DNA of 64,000 nucleotides from Loripinus fragilis (GCA_964019695.1 OZ026516.1:102486368-102550367), one strand, 5' to 3'. Shown: positions 11,211 to 51,445, counted from the stretch's first letter. Numbers and translations: made by a program. The notes: a model not told the origin generated them from the letters alone.

Positions 11211-11834
11211 GTTCTTTATACATTGGCATAAGCGATCTGCGCTTGCCTGTATGCATAGCTATCGATCTAGCACACCTGAGCCGGTATAGTCAGAAGGGTG
11301 GAGGGTGGTGGGGAGGGGGTAAATCCACAACTATCAGAAGTTACGTGGACTTTATTGCATCTGAATATTTGTTAGAAGATTAGCTTTGATACTTCTGTGA
11401 AGTGGATTGTTGAAAAATTTGTAGAGTTTTGATTTGTCTAACTATAAAGCAAGCTTATAATACTTTCCAATATAGACTGTGAAGATGCACAGGCTGATCT
11501 GAATCTTTGTCGTTCGTATGCAACCCAGGCAGATGCTTCATAATTATATGGCATATATTATCAGTTATTACAACACACTGGATTATGTTTTATCCAGACG
11601 TACCTGCTGTGATTAGATAAGACAACTATACAACTCGCTTATAAGAAGGGATATGATAAGGATGCCAGGCGAGACAACAAGCTTTTACAGTAACATGTTC
11701 ATTTGCAGAAATTGATTATATAGACCAAATATTCCCTTCGGTTTCTTAACCCAAGCCTCATCGTGTTTTTACAATCTTAAAAGAACGCATCTCCAATTGG
11801 ATTTTTTGTTTTTGCTAAGTCACATAATGTCTCA

Positions 11835-12043
11835 TGGGAGCGCAGTGGCTCAGTGGTAGAGTGCTTGACTCGAGACCGAGAGGCATCGGGTTCGAGCCTC
11901 AACGGCGTCACTGCGTTGTGGTACTTGAGCTAGACACATTTATCCTAGCTTAGTACTGGTTCAACCCAGGAAGACCCGTCCCTGTTTAACTGAAAGATTG
12001 TTGATGGGACATAAAGAATCAAATAAATAAATAAAAAAAAAAC
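11835..12043 (+). mobile_element. tRNA-derived SINE with 9-bp target duplication
   Basis: The head GGGAGCGCAGTGGCTCAGTG GTAGAGTGCTTGACTCGAGA resembles a tRNA with A box TGGCTCAGTGG, anticodon loop CTCGAGA (Ser-type CGA) and B box GGTTCGAGCC. A body follows (TAGCTTAGTACTGGTTCAAC, GTTGATGGGACATAAAGAAT) and an A-rich tail. Flanks are the identical 9-mer AATGTCTCA at 11826-11834 and 12044-12052. It is transcribed in the same direction as RET. Confidence 0.92.
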
Positions 12044-12117
12044 AATGTCTCAGAGATATAAGCAGAGTTTAATACATGGTAATCACGTAAATAAATTATT
12101 AAATTCTAACATTCTCG

Positions 12118-13110
12118 CATGTGTTTCAGATTTACTTCATAAACAGATAAGTGAGCTAAATGCGCATACATAGACATAGATTAGCAGTTTAAGTCAAAAT
12201 ATTGATTTATATTTCACAATATTAATGCATAAAAATGCAGACATAAATGTCGTATCCACTGGTCTTCACAGATGATGGATAAATGATGCTATAGCCGTTT
12301 ACATGAATCAATCTTAATAAGTTAAGGTAAACGTGCACAAATAAGTAGCCTATATGCGCATATGTAACCATAGATCAGCAGATTAGGTCAAACATTTGAC
12401 TAATATTTCACTATGTTTAATAAATAAAATACAGACCTATAAATGCTGTGTCCGCTGCACTTTGCAGCTGATAGATAAATGTTGTCACAAATACCTATAT
12501 GAAAAACACTTTATTTGTCTGAATAAACACGTACAAAAGAGTGAGCAATATGCGCATATGTAGCCAATGGACTGCAGTTTAGGTCAAACATGTGACTAAC
12601 ATTTGACCATGTTTAATGCATAAAAATACAGACATATAAATGCGGTATGCGCTATATTTTACAGCCGCTATATAAATGTTGCAATAAATACTCACATGAA
12701 ACAAACTTAATGATTCTGAGCAAACACCTACAAATAAGTGAGCTATATGCGCTTTTGTAGCCAAAGGTCAGCATGTTAGGTCAAACATGTGACTAACATT
12801 TGACCATGTTTAATGCATAATAATACAGACACATAAATGCGGCATCCACTGTATTTTACAGCCGCTATATAAATGTTGCAATAAACACTCACATGAAACA
12901 AACTTTATGAGTCTAACCAAACATGTACAAATAAGTGAGCTATATGCGCATATGTTGTCATAGGTCAGCATTTTAGGTCAAACATTTGACTAATATTTGA
13001 CCATGTTTAATGCATTTACATACGGACATATAAATGCGGTCAATACTGTACTTTACAGATGCTGGATAAATGTTGCGATAAATGCCTATATGAAACAACC
13101 TTTACCCAAC
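12118..13110. repeat. ~197-bp tandem repeat array, about five units
   Basis: The anchor CAGACATATAAATGCGGT (or close variants) recurs at about 12238, 12432, 12628, 12826 and 13023. Each unit also has a CAGC-GCTATATAAATGTTGC segment, AATAAGTGAGCTATATGCGC and GTCAAACATTTGACTAATAT. The array ends about 360 bp before the RET transmembrane exon. Confidence 0.92.
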
Positions 13111-13471
13111 TTATTGAGATACGATAAATTTATGGGCAGTATGCATACATGTTTACCCAAACGATAAATATAGTCATTATATTTACCAGATATTTATGCA
13201 TAGCATAAGGGTGATTAAACATGTATGGTATGAACACCGAAATCAAACAGGTATGTAAAAGAGTATTTCATACAGCTTGAATATTTATCACTTATTTACA
13301 CCCCCTGATAAATTTCAATAAAACGGACTTTTCATGCAGTGCCTGTTAGTTTTTACTTTGTAAATTAAGATAACTGTTCACTTGTGAAAAAAGCACGTTT
13401 ATACATTTAAGATAAACACTGATTTTCACTGCTCTGCTAATTACAAAATAAAAATGGTTTATCTTTTTCAG

Positions 13472-41502
<28,031 letters not shown>

Positions 41503-41518
41503 AGTTCTTCCTTAACAC

Positions 41519-41746
41519 TTTAACCCTTTACTCCAAAGGCTGTTTTACATTATGACATCATTTCTATTTTTAGACAACATTGAAATAATTCAAGAAAAAT
41601 ATATGTTAAGTTTTGAATACTTTTAAAAATATTATGGAAAATGGAGCATTTGGTCAGAGAGAGCAAATGCCCAATTTTCCATAATATTTTCAAATACATG
41701 ATATTTCAAAGGTGCCAAAAGGCGTTATTATGGAGTAAAGGGTTAA
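41519..41746. mobile_element. foldback element at the start of the RET 3' UTR
   Basis: CTTTAACCCTTTACTCCAAA at the left and GGAGTAAAGGGTTAAG at the right are inverted termini. An inner hairpin pairs AATATTATGGAAAATGG with CCAATTTTCCATAATATT round GCATTTG-GCAAATGC. It starts 16 bases past the stop codon, so any RET transcript would carry it. Confidence 0.85.
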
Positions 41747-42734
41747 GACCTAGAGTGGCCAAGGCTATGCGTAACTTATGCCACTTTGGGTGCATTAAGG
41801 TTCAATTGTAGTATGAATGATATCCGTCTCTTTAAATGTGCCTCAAGGACATTAATGTAGATAACTCTCATTAACTCAAAGACAAAGACAATGTTTTTAC
41901 GTTGAGTTATATGCAGTTCGAGCTGTGAGAAGATAGTCTATAAATATTACAAAACCAAACCCAATAATTATCTGTGCTTAAAGACAGAAGGAGATGGATC
42001 TTGTTCCCTGTAAAGTCACAATTTACCTGTATAGGTAAAGTCGTGAAAATTATTCAGCCAATCAGTGGATGGGAAGTGGCTAATAAAACAACTTGATTGG
42101 CTATCTGGAGATGTAATGAGATCTAGATAGAGAGTGACCCTGTGAAAGTTGATTTACTTTATATAGTCCAGTCCTGTTTTTAATAAAACCAATAACAATG
42201 AAAACATATCCTTAAATATTAAATTATGGAAGAACATAAGAAATTAAAGGATCTGGTTTCAGTTCTTCAACAAAAGCAGGTGAGTTGGAGTGACATGATA
42301 GGAGTTAAAGAGAGTTCATAGAACATGAAATGTGGTACTTATCGCATAGTAGACCAGCAATGTTTCAGATAAGCCTGCACCTCCCCAGAGTCTCGCCAGA
42401 ACATTTACTGCGCACACACACATTAAGGTGCGATTGAGTAAAGTCCCTAACTGACGTGTAGGCTTCAAGCTCCACTAGAAAGGTGCTCTGCTTATTTAAA
42501 AATTATAAGAAGCTTATCAGATTAAAAAAGTCTGTCCAGGGATCACAGTTTCACATAAGGAGGCTTGAGTAATGACAAACGATGATCACGAGGGACGGAT
42601 TTTCTATCCCATCTCCACACAAATAATAGTGTGTTTTTCTTGCTCAGCATTTAATGCAACATTTTATATTTAAAAATAGCTCTCAGAAGTTCGTGAATAC
42701 GCTGAGTTGTGACATAACATAATGACGTGAATTT

Positions 42735-42995
42735 AGCCCTCCAGTAAAATATTTTACTGACCGTTCCAAGGCGGTACTTTTTTTGTGGATCATTTGTGTT
42801 TTTTATGTCTTGAGTTTCTCATGCTTTGGCGTCAGTTCATTGCCCGCATTGTGTCAAAGGGCTGACCGCTTTGCTCTTGTTGGTGATGTTTATTGTATTT
42901 TTGTTATTTTCCCATGTGGTATCCTGGGTCAGGTGTGGTACTTGATTGTATCTTTTCCTGAGCTTTGCCGTCTTTCTTACTTTTAAAATAGTTCT
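42735..42995 (+). repeat. ~300-bp interspersed repeat (copy 4)
   Basis: CCTCCAGTAAAATATTTTAC, ACCGTTCCAAGGCGGTACTT, AAAGGGCTGACCGC, GGTATCCTGGGTCAGGTGTG. Same strand as copy 2. Confidence 0.72.
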
Positions 42996-43383
42996 GACGT
43001 CATTTGTCATTCAGCTGTTTGTGTTTTATCCTTCCCGCCGGTTGGTATGGTGTATATGATATAGAATTATCACATATGGGTAAAACAGAGGAAACTCAGA
43101 TCTGGTGTTCAAGACTTTTCCTGCACACTAGTTAAGGATAGCGGATATTTTATCCTCAGCCAGAAATCCTTATCTCACCCATGTAATCATACCAAGGCTC
43201 TCACGAGATGACAGTTCATGTGTTGTATTGGAACTCACGCATATGGTCGTCTAGTCATGTCAATGTTTAGTCAAAGTGACGTCATCATGTGTTATTGCAT
43301 CTCAGCTTATTCATGGATATTTGAAAGTTTTAATCTTAAAATAAAAAGTCATTGGTGGACAGGAAAATCAATACATTTTTAAT

Positions 43384-43496
43384 GTGAGGGTGGGATAGAA
43401 AAATCTGTACCTCTGGATCACCATTTGTCATCAGTCAGCAAGCCTCATGATGTAAAAAGTGATCCTTGGGATGGATGTTTCTATCCCACCCTCAAA
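43384..43496. repeat. hairpin element (GAGGGTGGGATAGAAA arms)
   Basis: TGAGGGTGGGATAGAAAAAT at left and TTTCTATCCCACCCTCAAA at right. A possible relative (TTTCTATCCCATCTC) is at 42600. Confidence 0.85.
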
Positions 43497-44000
43497 TTCA
43501 TTATAGATTCTTATATTTCACCCATGTTTTTAAGTAATGAAATCTTAAGAGCTCCAAATCAAGTTTATGGGATTATGTTGCTTATCACACGTGCGAGTAG
43601 TGAAAGTTTATAAGAGCCTGAGCATTTTCGAACGCTCAGCAGAACTTAGACATACAACCCTACTAGATAGTTTTATACTTGTAAACATATGTGTTAAGTA
43701 CCAAAATCTCATGTTCTGTCTCATTTCTCATGTAAATAGATACAGTAGCCCTTGTTAGTATATTGTTGAACCTGTAGTTTAGTTTTATATTCAACTATTA
43801 GACGAACTCTTCGGTTAGGCTTACAAAGTGTATACCTTGGAAGTCATTCTTTATTGTTTAGAATTTGTCAAATGAACTGGACAAACTCTTTGTGAGGAAC
43901 AAACTATCTAAACTGCTTCTTCATGACTGTGAATCCCTTGAAGAATGTGTATTGTGTTTATATATAGCTACTATGACCATTTCATATGTTGCAGACATGA

Positions 44001-44006
44001 AATAAA
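44001..44006 (+). terminator. candidate polyadenylation signal
   Basis: AATAAA in ACATGAAATAAATATATGC, followed by a T-rich stretch (TTTTATGTCTTGGTTTTG) about 35 bp downstream. It could end a long RET 3' UTR, but many AATAAA occur here by chance and the true site is not determinable by eye. Confidence 0.25.
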
Positions 44007-44284
44007 TATATGCTAACAAACTGTAGAACTTTTATGTCTTGGTTTTGAAGTGAATGGCTAACCTTAGAGCTTCGAAAGGGCGAAATCAAAACTCTGACCA
44101 TAAACTTTCAAAACTAAATAATTGTTTAAAGGTTCCAGACAGGAATAGTAGTAAAAGAGGCTGTACTGTGTCCAATCTGGTCATAAAACCTAACGATAGG
44201 TTGTGTCAGGGCATAGTTTTTTTTTTATTTACCATAAATAGTAAGTAACAACAGATCAATCAACAAAGAGAAATGAGCCAGTGC

Positions 44285-44512
44285 ATGAGTTTTCCAACAA
44301 TGTGGTATGTTCGACCAGTAAAGCCTCAGATCAGCCTGCGCATATGTGCTGTCTGATCAGAGCCTTTGCTAGTCGCTTGAGTATCATATGATTGTTAAGC
44401 TATTGACTGAACATCATTTGGAGTTTCTAAGCTTAATAGGAGGCTGCACATGCTCGTATGAGTCTATACTTGTCAAAATGCCACATTGTTGGAAATCACA
44501 TGCCACGGCCCA
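44285..44512. mobile_element. ~235-bp MITE, copy 2
   Basis: TTTCCAACAATGTGGTATG at left and ATGCCACATTGTTGGAAATC at right; orientation opposite to copy 1. Confidence 0.88.
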
Positions 44513-44559
44513 TTTATAAAATAGTATTACTAGTTCATTCATGCCATTAGACTTGTTTT

Positions 44560-44840
44560 CTTTATTTTCTTTGTTGCAAGGAAGAAGGTAAATACCAGGA
44601 ATTGATACAATCAAATACCACACCTCCTGACCCAGGACACCATACGGGAAAGTGACAAAAAACACAAGAAACATCTCACACAAGAGAGCCAAGATGTCAG
44701 CCCTTTCCAAGCAGGTGATCATAATGATGCAAGGAACAGACAAGACCGTATGACAGATTAACACGAAACGCAAATAACAAAAATGATCCACAAAAGAAGC
44801 ACCACCTTGGACTGGGTCAGTAAGAAATTTCTAGAGGGTT
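44560..44840 (-). repeat. ~300-bp interspersed repeat (copy 5)
   Basis: Minus-strand copy: CCACACCTCCTGACCCAGGA, CACAAGAGAGCCAAGATGTC, AATGATCCACAAAAGAAGCA. It sits 48 bp from the 235-bp MITE. Confidence 0.7.
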
Positions 44841-46090
44841 TACTTGAACCTCACTGACAGAGGAGTTTATATGTTAAATACTTCGCCTTATATACTTAAA
44901 ATCAAAACTAACTTTACACTTTGAACTACCGAATATATCTTTACTGTTTTTGATGTTAACCAAATTAAATATTGCAATGAGTTGCTGGTACCCGCACTAA
45001 CCTAATTCACGAATACAACTTCGGTAAATTAATCTTCTTTTGAGTTTATCTGTGCTTTAATTAAATGCACAAAATCAGCATTTCCTTACAAAATCCAAAG
45101 TAAACATAGGATTTGAACACGCTATTGTAAGGGTCATCGATTACCCATTAAAATACTGCAAGACATTTTTTCTCTGTCGTATAGTTTGTTTTTTCGCAGC
45201 ATCTTGTAGTTGGTTCACTTCTAAATTATCTCCTTTTGAATTAAAACAAAAGCAAAGTAAACTTTAGCCCCTGCTAAAATGTTTATCTCAGATGACATTT
45301 GAAGTTTTTAATCAGCGATTTGTTGGGTCTTCTGCCCTGAGTATGTGACAAGATAATCTGATAAAAATTCCAATCGGTTTAAAAATGGCAAACAATTTCG
45401 TAAAAACACTGTAAAGTTCACAACAAGGGGTATGTGCGTAAAAATACAACTCTAATTTGTGTTACTCGAAGGGTGATCTGGGTTGATCTGAACTTTAAAC
45501 AACAATCCAATAGCCCGTTTTTCAGACTGGTTCTTGAATGTTAAAAATTGTCCAATCACAAAGCTACAGTAAAACCTCAAAAGTGATGTGTTCTGGAAAA
45601 AAAAATTGCCCCCTTGCCTCTTTCATTAGGGTTGCATTTATGACAGCAAAAACATGAAATTCAACTGTCGTATGAATAAATGATTGAACTTTAATATGAA
45701 TTAAGCACATTTTAAATACCACTCACCAATACTCAGAAAAGATGTATATAATAACAGTGTAAAATTACTTTTGGTTTTAAGTATAGTTGGAATGAGCATG
45801 TTTTTGCATCGTTGGGTAGGTTAGAATCTGTTGGTTTTAAGATAGACTTGATTTTCTTGGATATGGCAATGTATAGTTTGGCTAGGGTACATGGATTACT
45901 TATGACAATATAATAGGGAATTCATATTTTTTGAATGTGAAATTATCGTTACACATTTATTTCTCTATATTGTGAAATAATTAATTTACATAGTTTAGTC
46001 TGATCTCCAGAAATACACAATAACCTTATTTGCTGACTTGAAACAGTCTCTGAAAATGAGTAGTCAATTTTTAAGCAAATCAGCTGAATA
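44841..46090. other. stretch without recognised features
   Basis: AT-rich, no gene seen. Confidence 0.5.
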
Positions 46091-47270
46091 TTTGTGACCC
46101 GTCACGCGAAAAGGGACGAGTTGGGTGTCATATAGTGAAATTCACTTTTTCCGCTTTTTGAATAGAGAATTTTATGACGAATCAAGAAATATTAACATGT
46201 TGATGGGTTCTTGATCATTTTGGGTCTCAAAATGTCCAAAGAAGATGGGTACCGCCCTGAAGCGTCACAAACTTTCTATTGACGTTATTATAACGTTACA
46301 TGTACATCATAAAATCCAACAGATTAACACGCGCTATAAAATATTGCAAACGGACGTTATAATGTATTTGTTGTAATCAATTTTCTTTTGTCTTCTATTT
46401 ATTATTCCTCTAATTCTTCCTCCTCTATTTCTTCTTCAAATTTCGCACCAGATATTTTTTCTAGCCTTCAACTACAATATAGTGTTAACACATAGTCAAC
46501 TTAAAAAAAATCACACTGACATATTTCATGTGTTGTTTAAAAATTATTTTCCTCGTTGTTACTGCATCAAACTTGATTAAACAAAGGATACTATTGGAAA
46601 GGAAATTGAAAAACGCAATAAACAAAGGTGTCTTACTTCCTGAAAAATGATATAGTAAAACTGCAAATACTGAAAAACTGTTTTTTCGTTGACGTCAACG
46701 GGCCATGACGTAAAAGATTTTTTCTCAAACATGTGTACATTTACTACATTATCAGTTGAATTTAGCAAATATTAGAATTATGTATATATTGTTATGCTAT
46801 TTCCACCACAGTTCTGCTAGTATATTGTTTATTGTCGCCCGCGATAAGCATAGTATCCGTGGTGTCTTGTTTGTGGAGCGTGGTTCAGCTCGGGTGCCAT
46901 GTGTGTGCAGCTCCTCCTTCATTAAGTGTACCGATAGAGTTGAAACTTGTCATTGCTTACAGATCATGCAGAAGCGCAAGTGGTTTATATACAATACTCA
47001 GTCACATTGTTTTCAATCACTTTTTTAGTTGTGACCATCGACTGCTACCAATGTCTCATGATATTGATTGTTGGTATGTGCATGGGTATTAATATAATTC
47101 TCAAATTTAGTTGTCAATATTTTATGTTTTGCACTTAAACACACAAGTTTGAGGCTTGATGCAGTCTTTGCTTCCAAAGGATACCCTTTTAAGAACATAT
47201 TTGCATACTATAAGCTTGTGAAAAAAACTTTACCTATACGGTTTATAGCCTACTGATTGTTTGAAACTTA

Positions 47271-47822
47271 GCATGTACAGTCACAGGACATAAGTATTAG
47301 CCTACTTGGGAAATTATTCGCCTACTTGTGACGTCGCCGTTTAAATTAGCGTAATTCCAGATTTTTTGCAAAAAATATTGTCGCAAAACTATAGAAGCTA
47401 CAATCCTGGAATGTGCCAAATGAAAGCAAAATTGATTTACGCAATAAACATATTTATTGTAGCCTCCTGGTGTCTATTGTTTCCGCATGGAAGTCATTTA
47501 AACACAAAGACAAATTATTATTTCATTTTTTTCGGTGACGTTAACGTCAGCGTAAATGAGAATCGTGATATTTGAAAATGTACGTCCAATCTAAACGCGT
47601 TCTCCTTGAAAACCAAAAGCATAATTATTTTAATATTTAATTGTATATTGCTATTTTCTATTTGCTTTTCATCCATGTAAGTTTTGTATTAATGCACCCA
47701 TTAACTTCGTCATAATATTTTTGCAAAAAAATCTGGAAGTGCACTGTTTTAAACGGCGACGTCACAAAGTGGCGAAAAATAATATACCGTAACTGTACTT
47801 TGGCGTCCTGGTACATGCACGC
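47271..47822. mobile_element. nested inverted-repeat element
   Basis: The left arm GCATGTACAGTCACAGGACA ... TGTGACGTCGCCGTTTAAA ... CCAGATTTTTTGCAAAAAAT matches the complement of the right arm (ATTTTTGCAAAAAAATCTGG, TTAAACGGCGACGTCACAAA, GTCCTGGTACATGC) over about 110 nt per arm. Confidence 0.85.
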
Positions 47823-48547
47823 TTTTGCATTGTGTAATGCTGATTTTGTATTGCGTATATACTCACTACATAGAGAAACGCAACCATCACGCAAGTTTGA
47901 AAAGCTTGCACAATTCCTAAAATTGGAGGGCACATGCTGAATTCTAAGACATTTTGTCACAACGGCGGTATTTTCTTTTTGCATGTACACAAAAAATCAT
48001 GCTCCAATCTCTTTTGTTAACACATGTTAAACATCGAGAAAAAATACTTTATTATTAATTTGCAGAAGCTTTCCGAAAGTGCTTACATTATTCCTAGTAA
48101 ATTTAAACACGCGCTGGCCATATAAGGATTGTCAATTTAACAATTGTTTTTTAGTTAAAATTGCTGGTTCATTTCCTTGTGGTGCCGTGGTTCATGGTAC
48201 ATGTATATATACATATGCGAAGCTCTTCGGGACTGTTTCACGTTCATATCAATGCTAAAAGCGTCAATCAATTCCCGGTCGGTAAGCGTACTTTTACTCC
48301 GCCTAGTTTTGGGAAGGAATGTAAACGCGGCAATGCCGTGAAGATGCTGCTGTAAAATTATAGCCCCGCTACCCTTAGTCCCACAGGTGCCGTAGCTCCT
48401 AATGAAGGGTGCATAACCGGTATTTTTCTTATCTTATGACGGAGGGGGGATTAAATATGCAGATACTATTAGTCTGTCAATATTTTTTGTCTACAGCAAA
48501 AAAAGTATATAAAAGAGCCTAAAAAGAAGCAAAAGTTAAATTGGAAT

Positions 48548-48618
48548 ACCGACGCTCGGAATCGAACCTGGGCCGTTTGCGTGAGAGTCAGGTATCGTAG
48601 CCTCTACACCATTGCAGA
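48548..48618 (-). repeat. tRNA-like fragment (Glu-type loop)
   Basis: The minus strand reads ATGGTGTAGAGGCTACGATA, CCTGACTCTCACGC and GGTTCGATTCCGAGCGTCGG. The B box is good; the anticodon stem pairs poorly, so it is likely a pseudogene or SINE head. Confidence 0.5.
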
Positions 48619-48854
48619 TTTTTTTTTAATGAATTTGCTTATAATTATTTCAAATCACATTGCATAATCCTGATTTTTTTTTCATATGTGTGTTTTTTTT
48701 TTAATTCTCTTTAAGTTCCCAAAGGCCATTTTGATTTTTTCACAAAACACTTCTCATGCTTCTGCTGGACTCATAATACACTTAATTATTCGTTAAAGAA
48801 ATACTGTAGCAAAAATTCGTTCCTTCCCGATGACATCATCACTACGTCATCATA

Positions 48855-49190
48855 TAAACTTAAATATATCATTCAGTATCTTGCCACGGCTTGGGAAAAT
48901 AACTATTTTTTTCATTTTTCCTTAAAAGCTTGATGTCGTGAGTAATAATTGAAATTAAAATAAAGATTACAACTATTTTAACTTAATATTCAGAACGTCG
49001 GTTGTTGTTGTTGTTTTTTCAGAAAATTTGTAAATTACTGAAAACTTCCATGTGAGATAATGAAAAATCGAGAGCGATGACATATCCTTTTTATTTCATA
49101 AATTGACAGTCCATACATAAAACAAACTGTATGCAAAGAATTAAAAATATTTTAACATGGGAAGTATTACCCGCAACTGCCCTTAAATTA
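48855..49190 (+). repeat. 1.1 kb repeat, partial copy D
   Basis: Matches 59100-59455: GTATCTTGCCACGGCTTGGG, ATGACATATCCTTTTTATTT, CATAAAACAAACTGTATGCA and ATGGGAAGTATT. The GTT microsatellite near 49000 is an addition. Confidence 0.8.
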
Positions 49191-49829
49191 GTAGGCCTAA
49201 ACCATGTAAACCAGATGAGAAATAGATCTAGATCTAATCATAAACTGAACTGCGTTGACGATTCTCCACCCAACTTTAACTTACGAACATTCAAAAGGGA
49301 ACATTTAATATCGTACAAAATGTTTGACAGTCTGGTGGCAGAAAACCTCAACATGAAAAACGCTTTTGATCCGGTTTTATAATAAGTTAAATTTCTCTTT
49401 GAAACACGCTTAGGTGTGCTATTTTTGCGCGACGCGACGTTAACTTTAAGACGCATTTTCTCGAAATGACGTCGTCCACCCAACTCGTACCTTTTTGCGT
49501 GACGGGTCACATTTATTTTCTGGAAGTAAATTGAACATCAAAATTTGTATAGAAAATACATTAATACAATACTTGGTGATCAGTTTTATCGGCATGTCTA
49601 AGAACTTATGTCAAAGAACTTAAGTCGGCTGTGAGTTTTGGAAAAAAAAAATTCTTCCAGAACAGATATGTTTGCCAGATTATTTAGAGGTGGCGTTGTT
49701 TCTGTGTGGAGTTGGTACAACTTCTACCCCTGCATCGATTTAGTGTTGAAAATTTTCCATAGTCTGGTCCTTAAGGAATATTGGGTTCTGATGGAAAGCG
49801 GGATGCCGCTTGAGCTGGCGCTGGGGGAG

Positions 49830-49960
49830 GGAGTGAGCATTGTTGCACTTCCATTAGTTCTCATGAACAGACACAATAAAACCTAGTCTTCTGTTTTCCA
49901 ATATTGTAGATTATTTCTATTTCTGAAGGATCCGTTTTTCTAGAGGGCACTTGTAGGGTA
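49830..49960 (+). repeat. ~120-bp interspersed repeat, second copy
   Basis: Mate of 11085-11210: GTTGCACTTCCATTAGTTCT, AATAAAACCTAGTCTTCTGT, AATATTGTAG and TATTTCTGAAG. Confidence 0.65.
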
Positions 49961-50426
49961 TCTCTTAAAAAGCCCAGTTGTTAAGTTGAAGCTGGTTTTC
50001 TTTTGAATAATGGTTTGAATGTTCTTCTAAATTAAAAAGAAAATAACAACTTAAATAAGTGTTTTCATGAAGGATAGACCCATTTTAGCTCTTAAAATTA
50101 TTCAAATGGGGGGAGGTGTATTTCGTGGCTTCTTGTCATGGATATGCTTTAAAATGTCATTTTGTCTATTAGGCCATACCAGGGACCAGTCTGTTACTTT
50201 TGAGAAAGCAAAATTTATATGCAACAGCAAAAAGTAAAATTCACATCTGTTCAAATTAACATGAAACAGGTCTCGTATAGGCCTCGTGATGAGAAAACAT
50301 TTCTTTGGGGTTTCTTTCCAAGTCATTCTCAAACAACCCTTATCAGCTACAGAGATCAGCTAGAATATTTAAAATTTTGATTGTGGAACTATCATACTTT
50401 CCAGGGAAAAATAACAAAGGCGCTGA

Positions 50427-50639
50427 GGGAGCACAGTGGCTCAGTGGTAGAGCGCTTGACTCGAGACCGAGGGATCGCGGGTTCGAGCCTCACCGGTGTC
50501 ACTGTGCTGTGTCCTTGAGCAATAACATTAATTCTAGCTTAGTACTGGTTCAACCCAGGAAGACCCATCCCTTTATAACTGAAAGATTGTTGATGGGACG
50601 TAAAGAATCAAATCAAACAAACAAAAAACAAAAAAAAAT
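50427..50639 (+). mobile_element. tRNA-derived SINE with 7-bp target duplication
   Basis: Same family as 11835-12043: head GGGAGCACAGTGGCTCAGTG, loop CTCGAGA, B box GGTTCGAGCC, body TAGCTTAGTACTGGTTCAAC and A-rich tail. Flanked by GCGCTGA at 50420-50426 and 50640-50646. It interrupts an AATAACAAAGGCGCTGATCAG element like those at 6720 and 29019. Confidence 0.92.
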
Positions 50640-50654
50640 GCGCTGATCAGAGCA

Positions 50655-50960
50655 TGCGCGGAACCAGAATGTTTTTAGAGGGGGTCCAACTCTGACCACT
50701 TTTTTAGTCAATGGGGGCAGGGGAGATAAAGGATCTAAATACTACTAAAAGTGGTTCATAATCGCCCCGTCAGCGAAACGCCATTTAAATGGCGTTTCGT
50801 TGGCGGGCCGATGATGGGCCAACATTGAATGCTGGTTTGGTAGCTTTATGATTTTCAAGGGGTTCCCGGACCAGTATTGCAAAGGAACCCTATAGCTTTG
50901 TGATTTTACAGGGGGGTTCCTGACCCCTTGTCCCCCCCCCCCCCTCTGGATCCGCGCATG
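50655..50960. mobile_element. G-rich small element with inverted ends
   Basis: CATGCGCGGAACCAGAATGT at left and CCCCCCTCTGGATCCGCGCA TG at right are imperfect inverted ends. A second member, 51225-51445, has ATGCCGCCAGAGAGGGGGTG and CCTTCCTCTGGATACCAGCAT. An inner palindrome AACGCCATTTAAATGGCGTT is at 50777-50798. Confidence 0.65.
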
Positions 50961-51445
50961 AAGTTAGTTGTTTGCAAAATCAGATTTTCTCACGACGAGG
51001 CAGGAATTTACAACCTAGACAAAACAACAAACAGTTGTTCTCTCGATATAAATTCAAGTCACATGTGAGTATGACCAGAAAAGGCCAGAATTATACATCA
51101 CAGACCAAACAATGGCACCATGACAAAGAAACGTTAGAATAGGGAAGCAAAACACGGACACACAGCAAAAATACGATTAATGTAAAGCCACAAGCTACTT
51201 ACCCAATCAACAACAAACATGCGCTGATCAAGAAAATGCCGCCAGAGAGGGGGTGGGTCATGTCATTATTTTTTGTGTTTTTGATTTTTTAGTCATCAGC
51301 GTATTTCACAGAGGTCCCTAAGGACCTCCCTCTCGAGCGGGATCTGTGCCAGAATTTTTATGGTAACCTATATATAGCCACTTGTAAATTTACAGGTGAT
51401 GGTGGAGCTCCGGACCCCTTGTAGCCCTTCCTCTGGATACCAGCA

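Larger units (their letters stand above)
46095..49511. mobile_element. ~3.4 kb element with 34-bp terminal inverted repeats
   Basis: The left terminus starts GTGACCCGTCACGCGAAAAG; the right terminus, reverse-complemented, starts GTGACCCGTCACGCAAAAAG. Over 34 bp there are two mismatches, and both end in GAGTTGGGTG. The 4-mer ATTT lies directly outside each end, a possible target duplication. Inside are a nested inverted repeat (47271-47822), a tRNA-like fragment (48548-48618) and part of the 1.1 kb repeat (48855-49190). I see no transposase frame, so it is probably non-autonomous or a decayed host for nested insertions. Confidence 0.82.

Noticed and set aside
49638..49886. 82-codon frame resembling one near 11085-11210
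   Set aside because: The similarity (PLV.MNR.NKT) comes from a shared ~120-bp repeat; there is a stop inside the conserved part of one copy.
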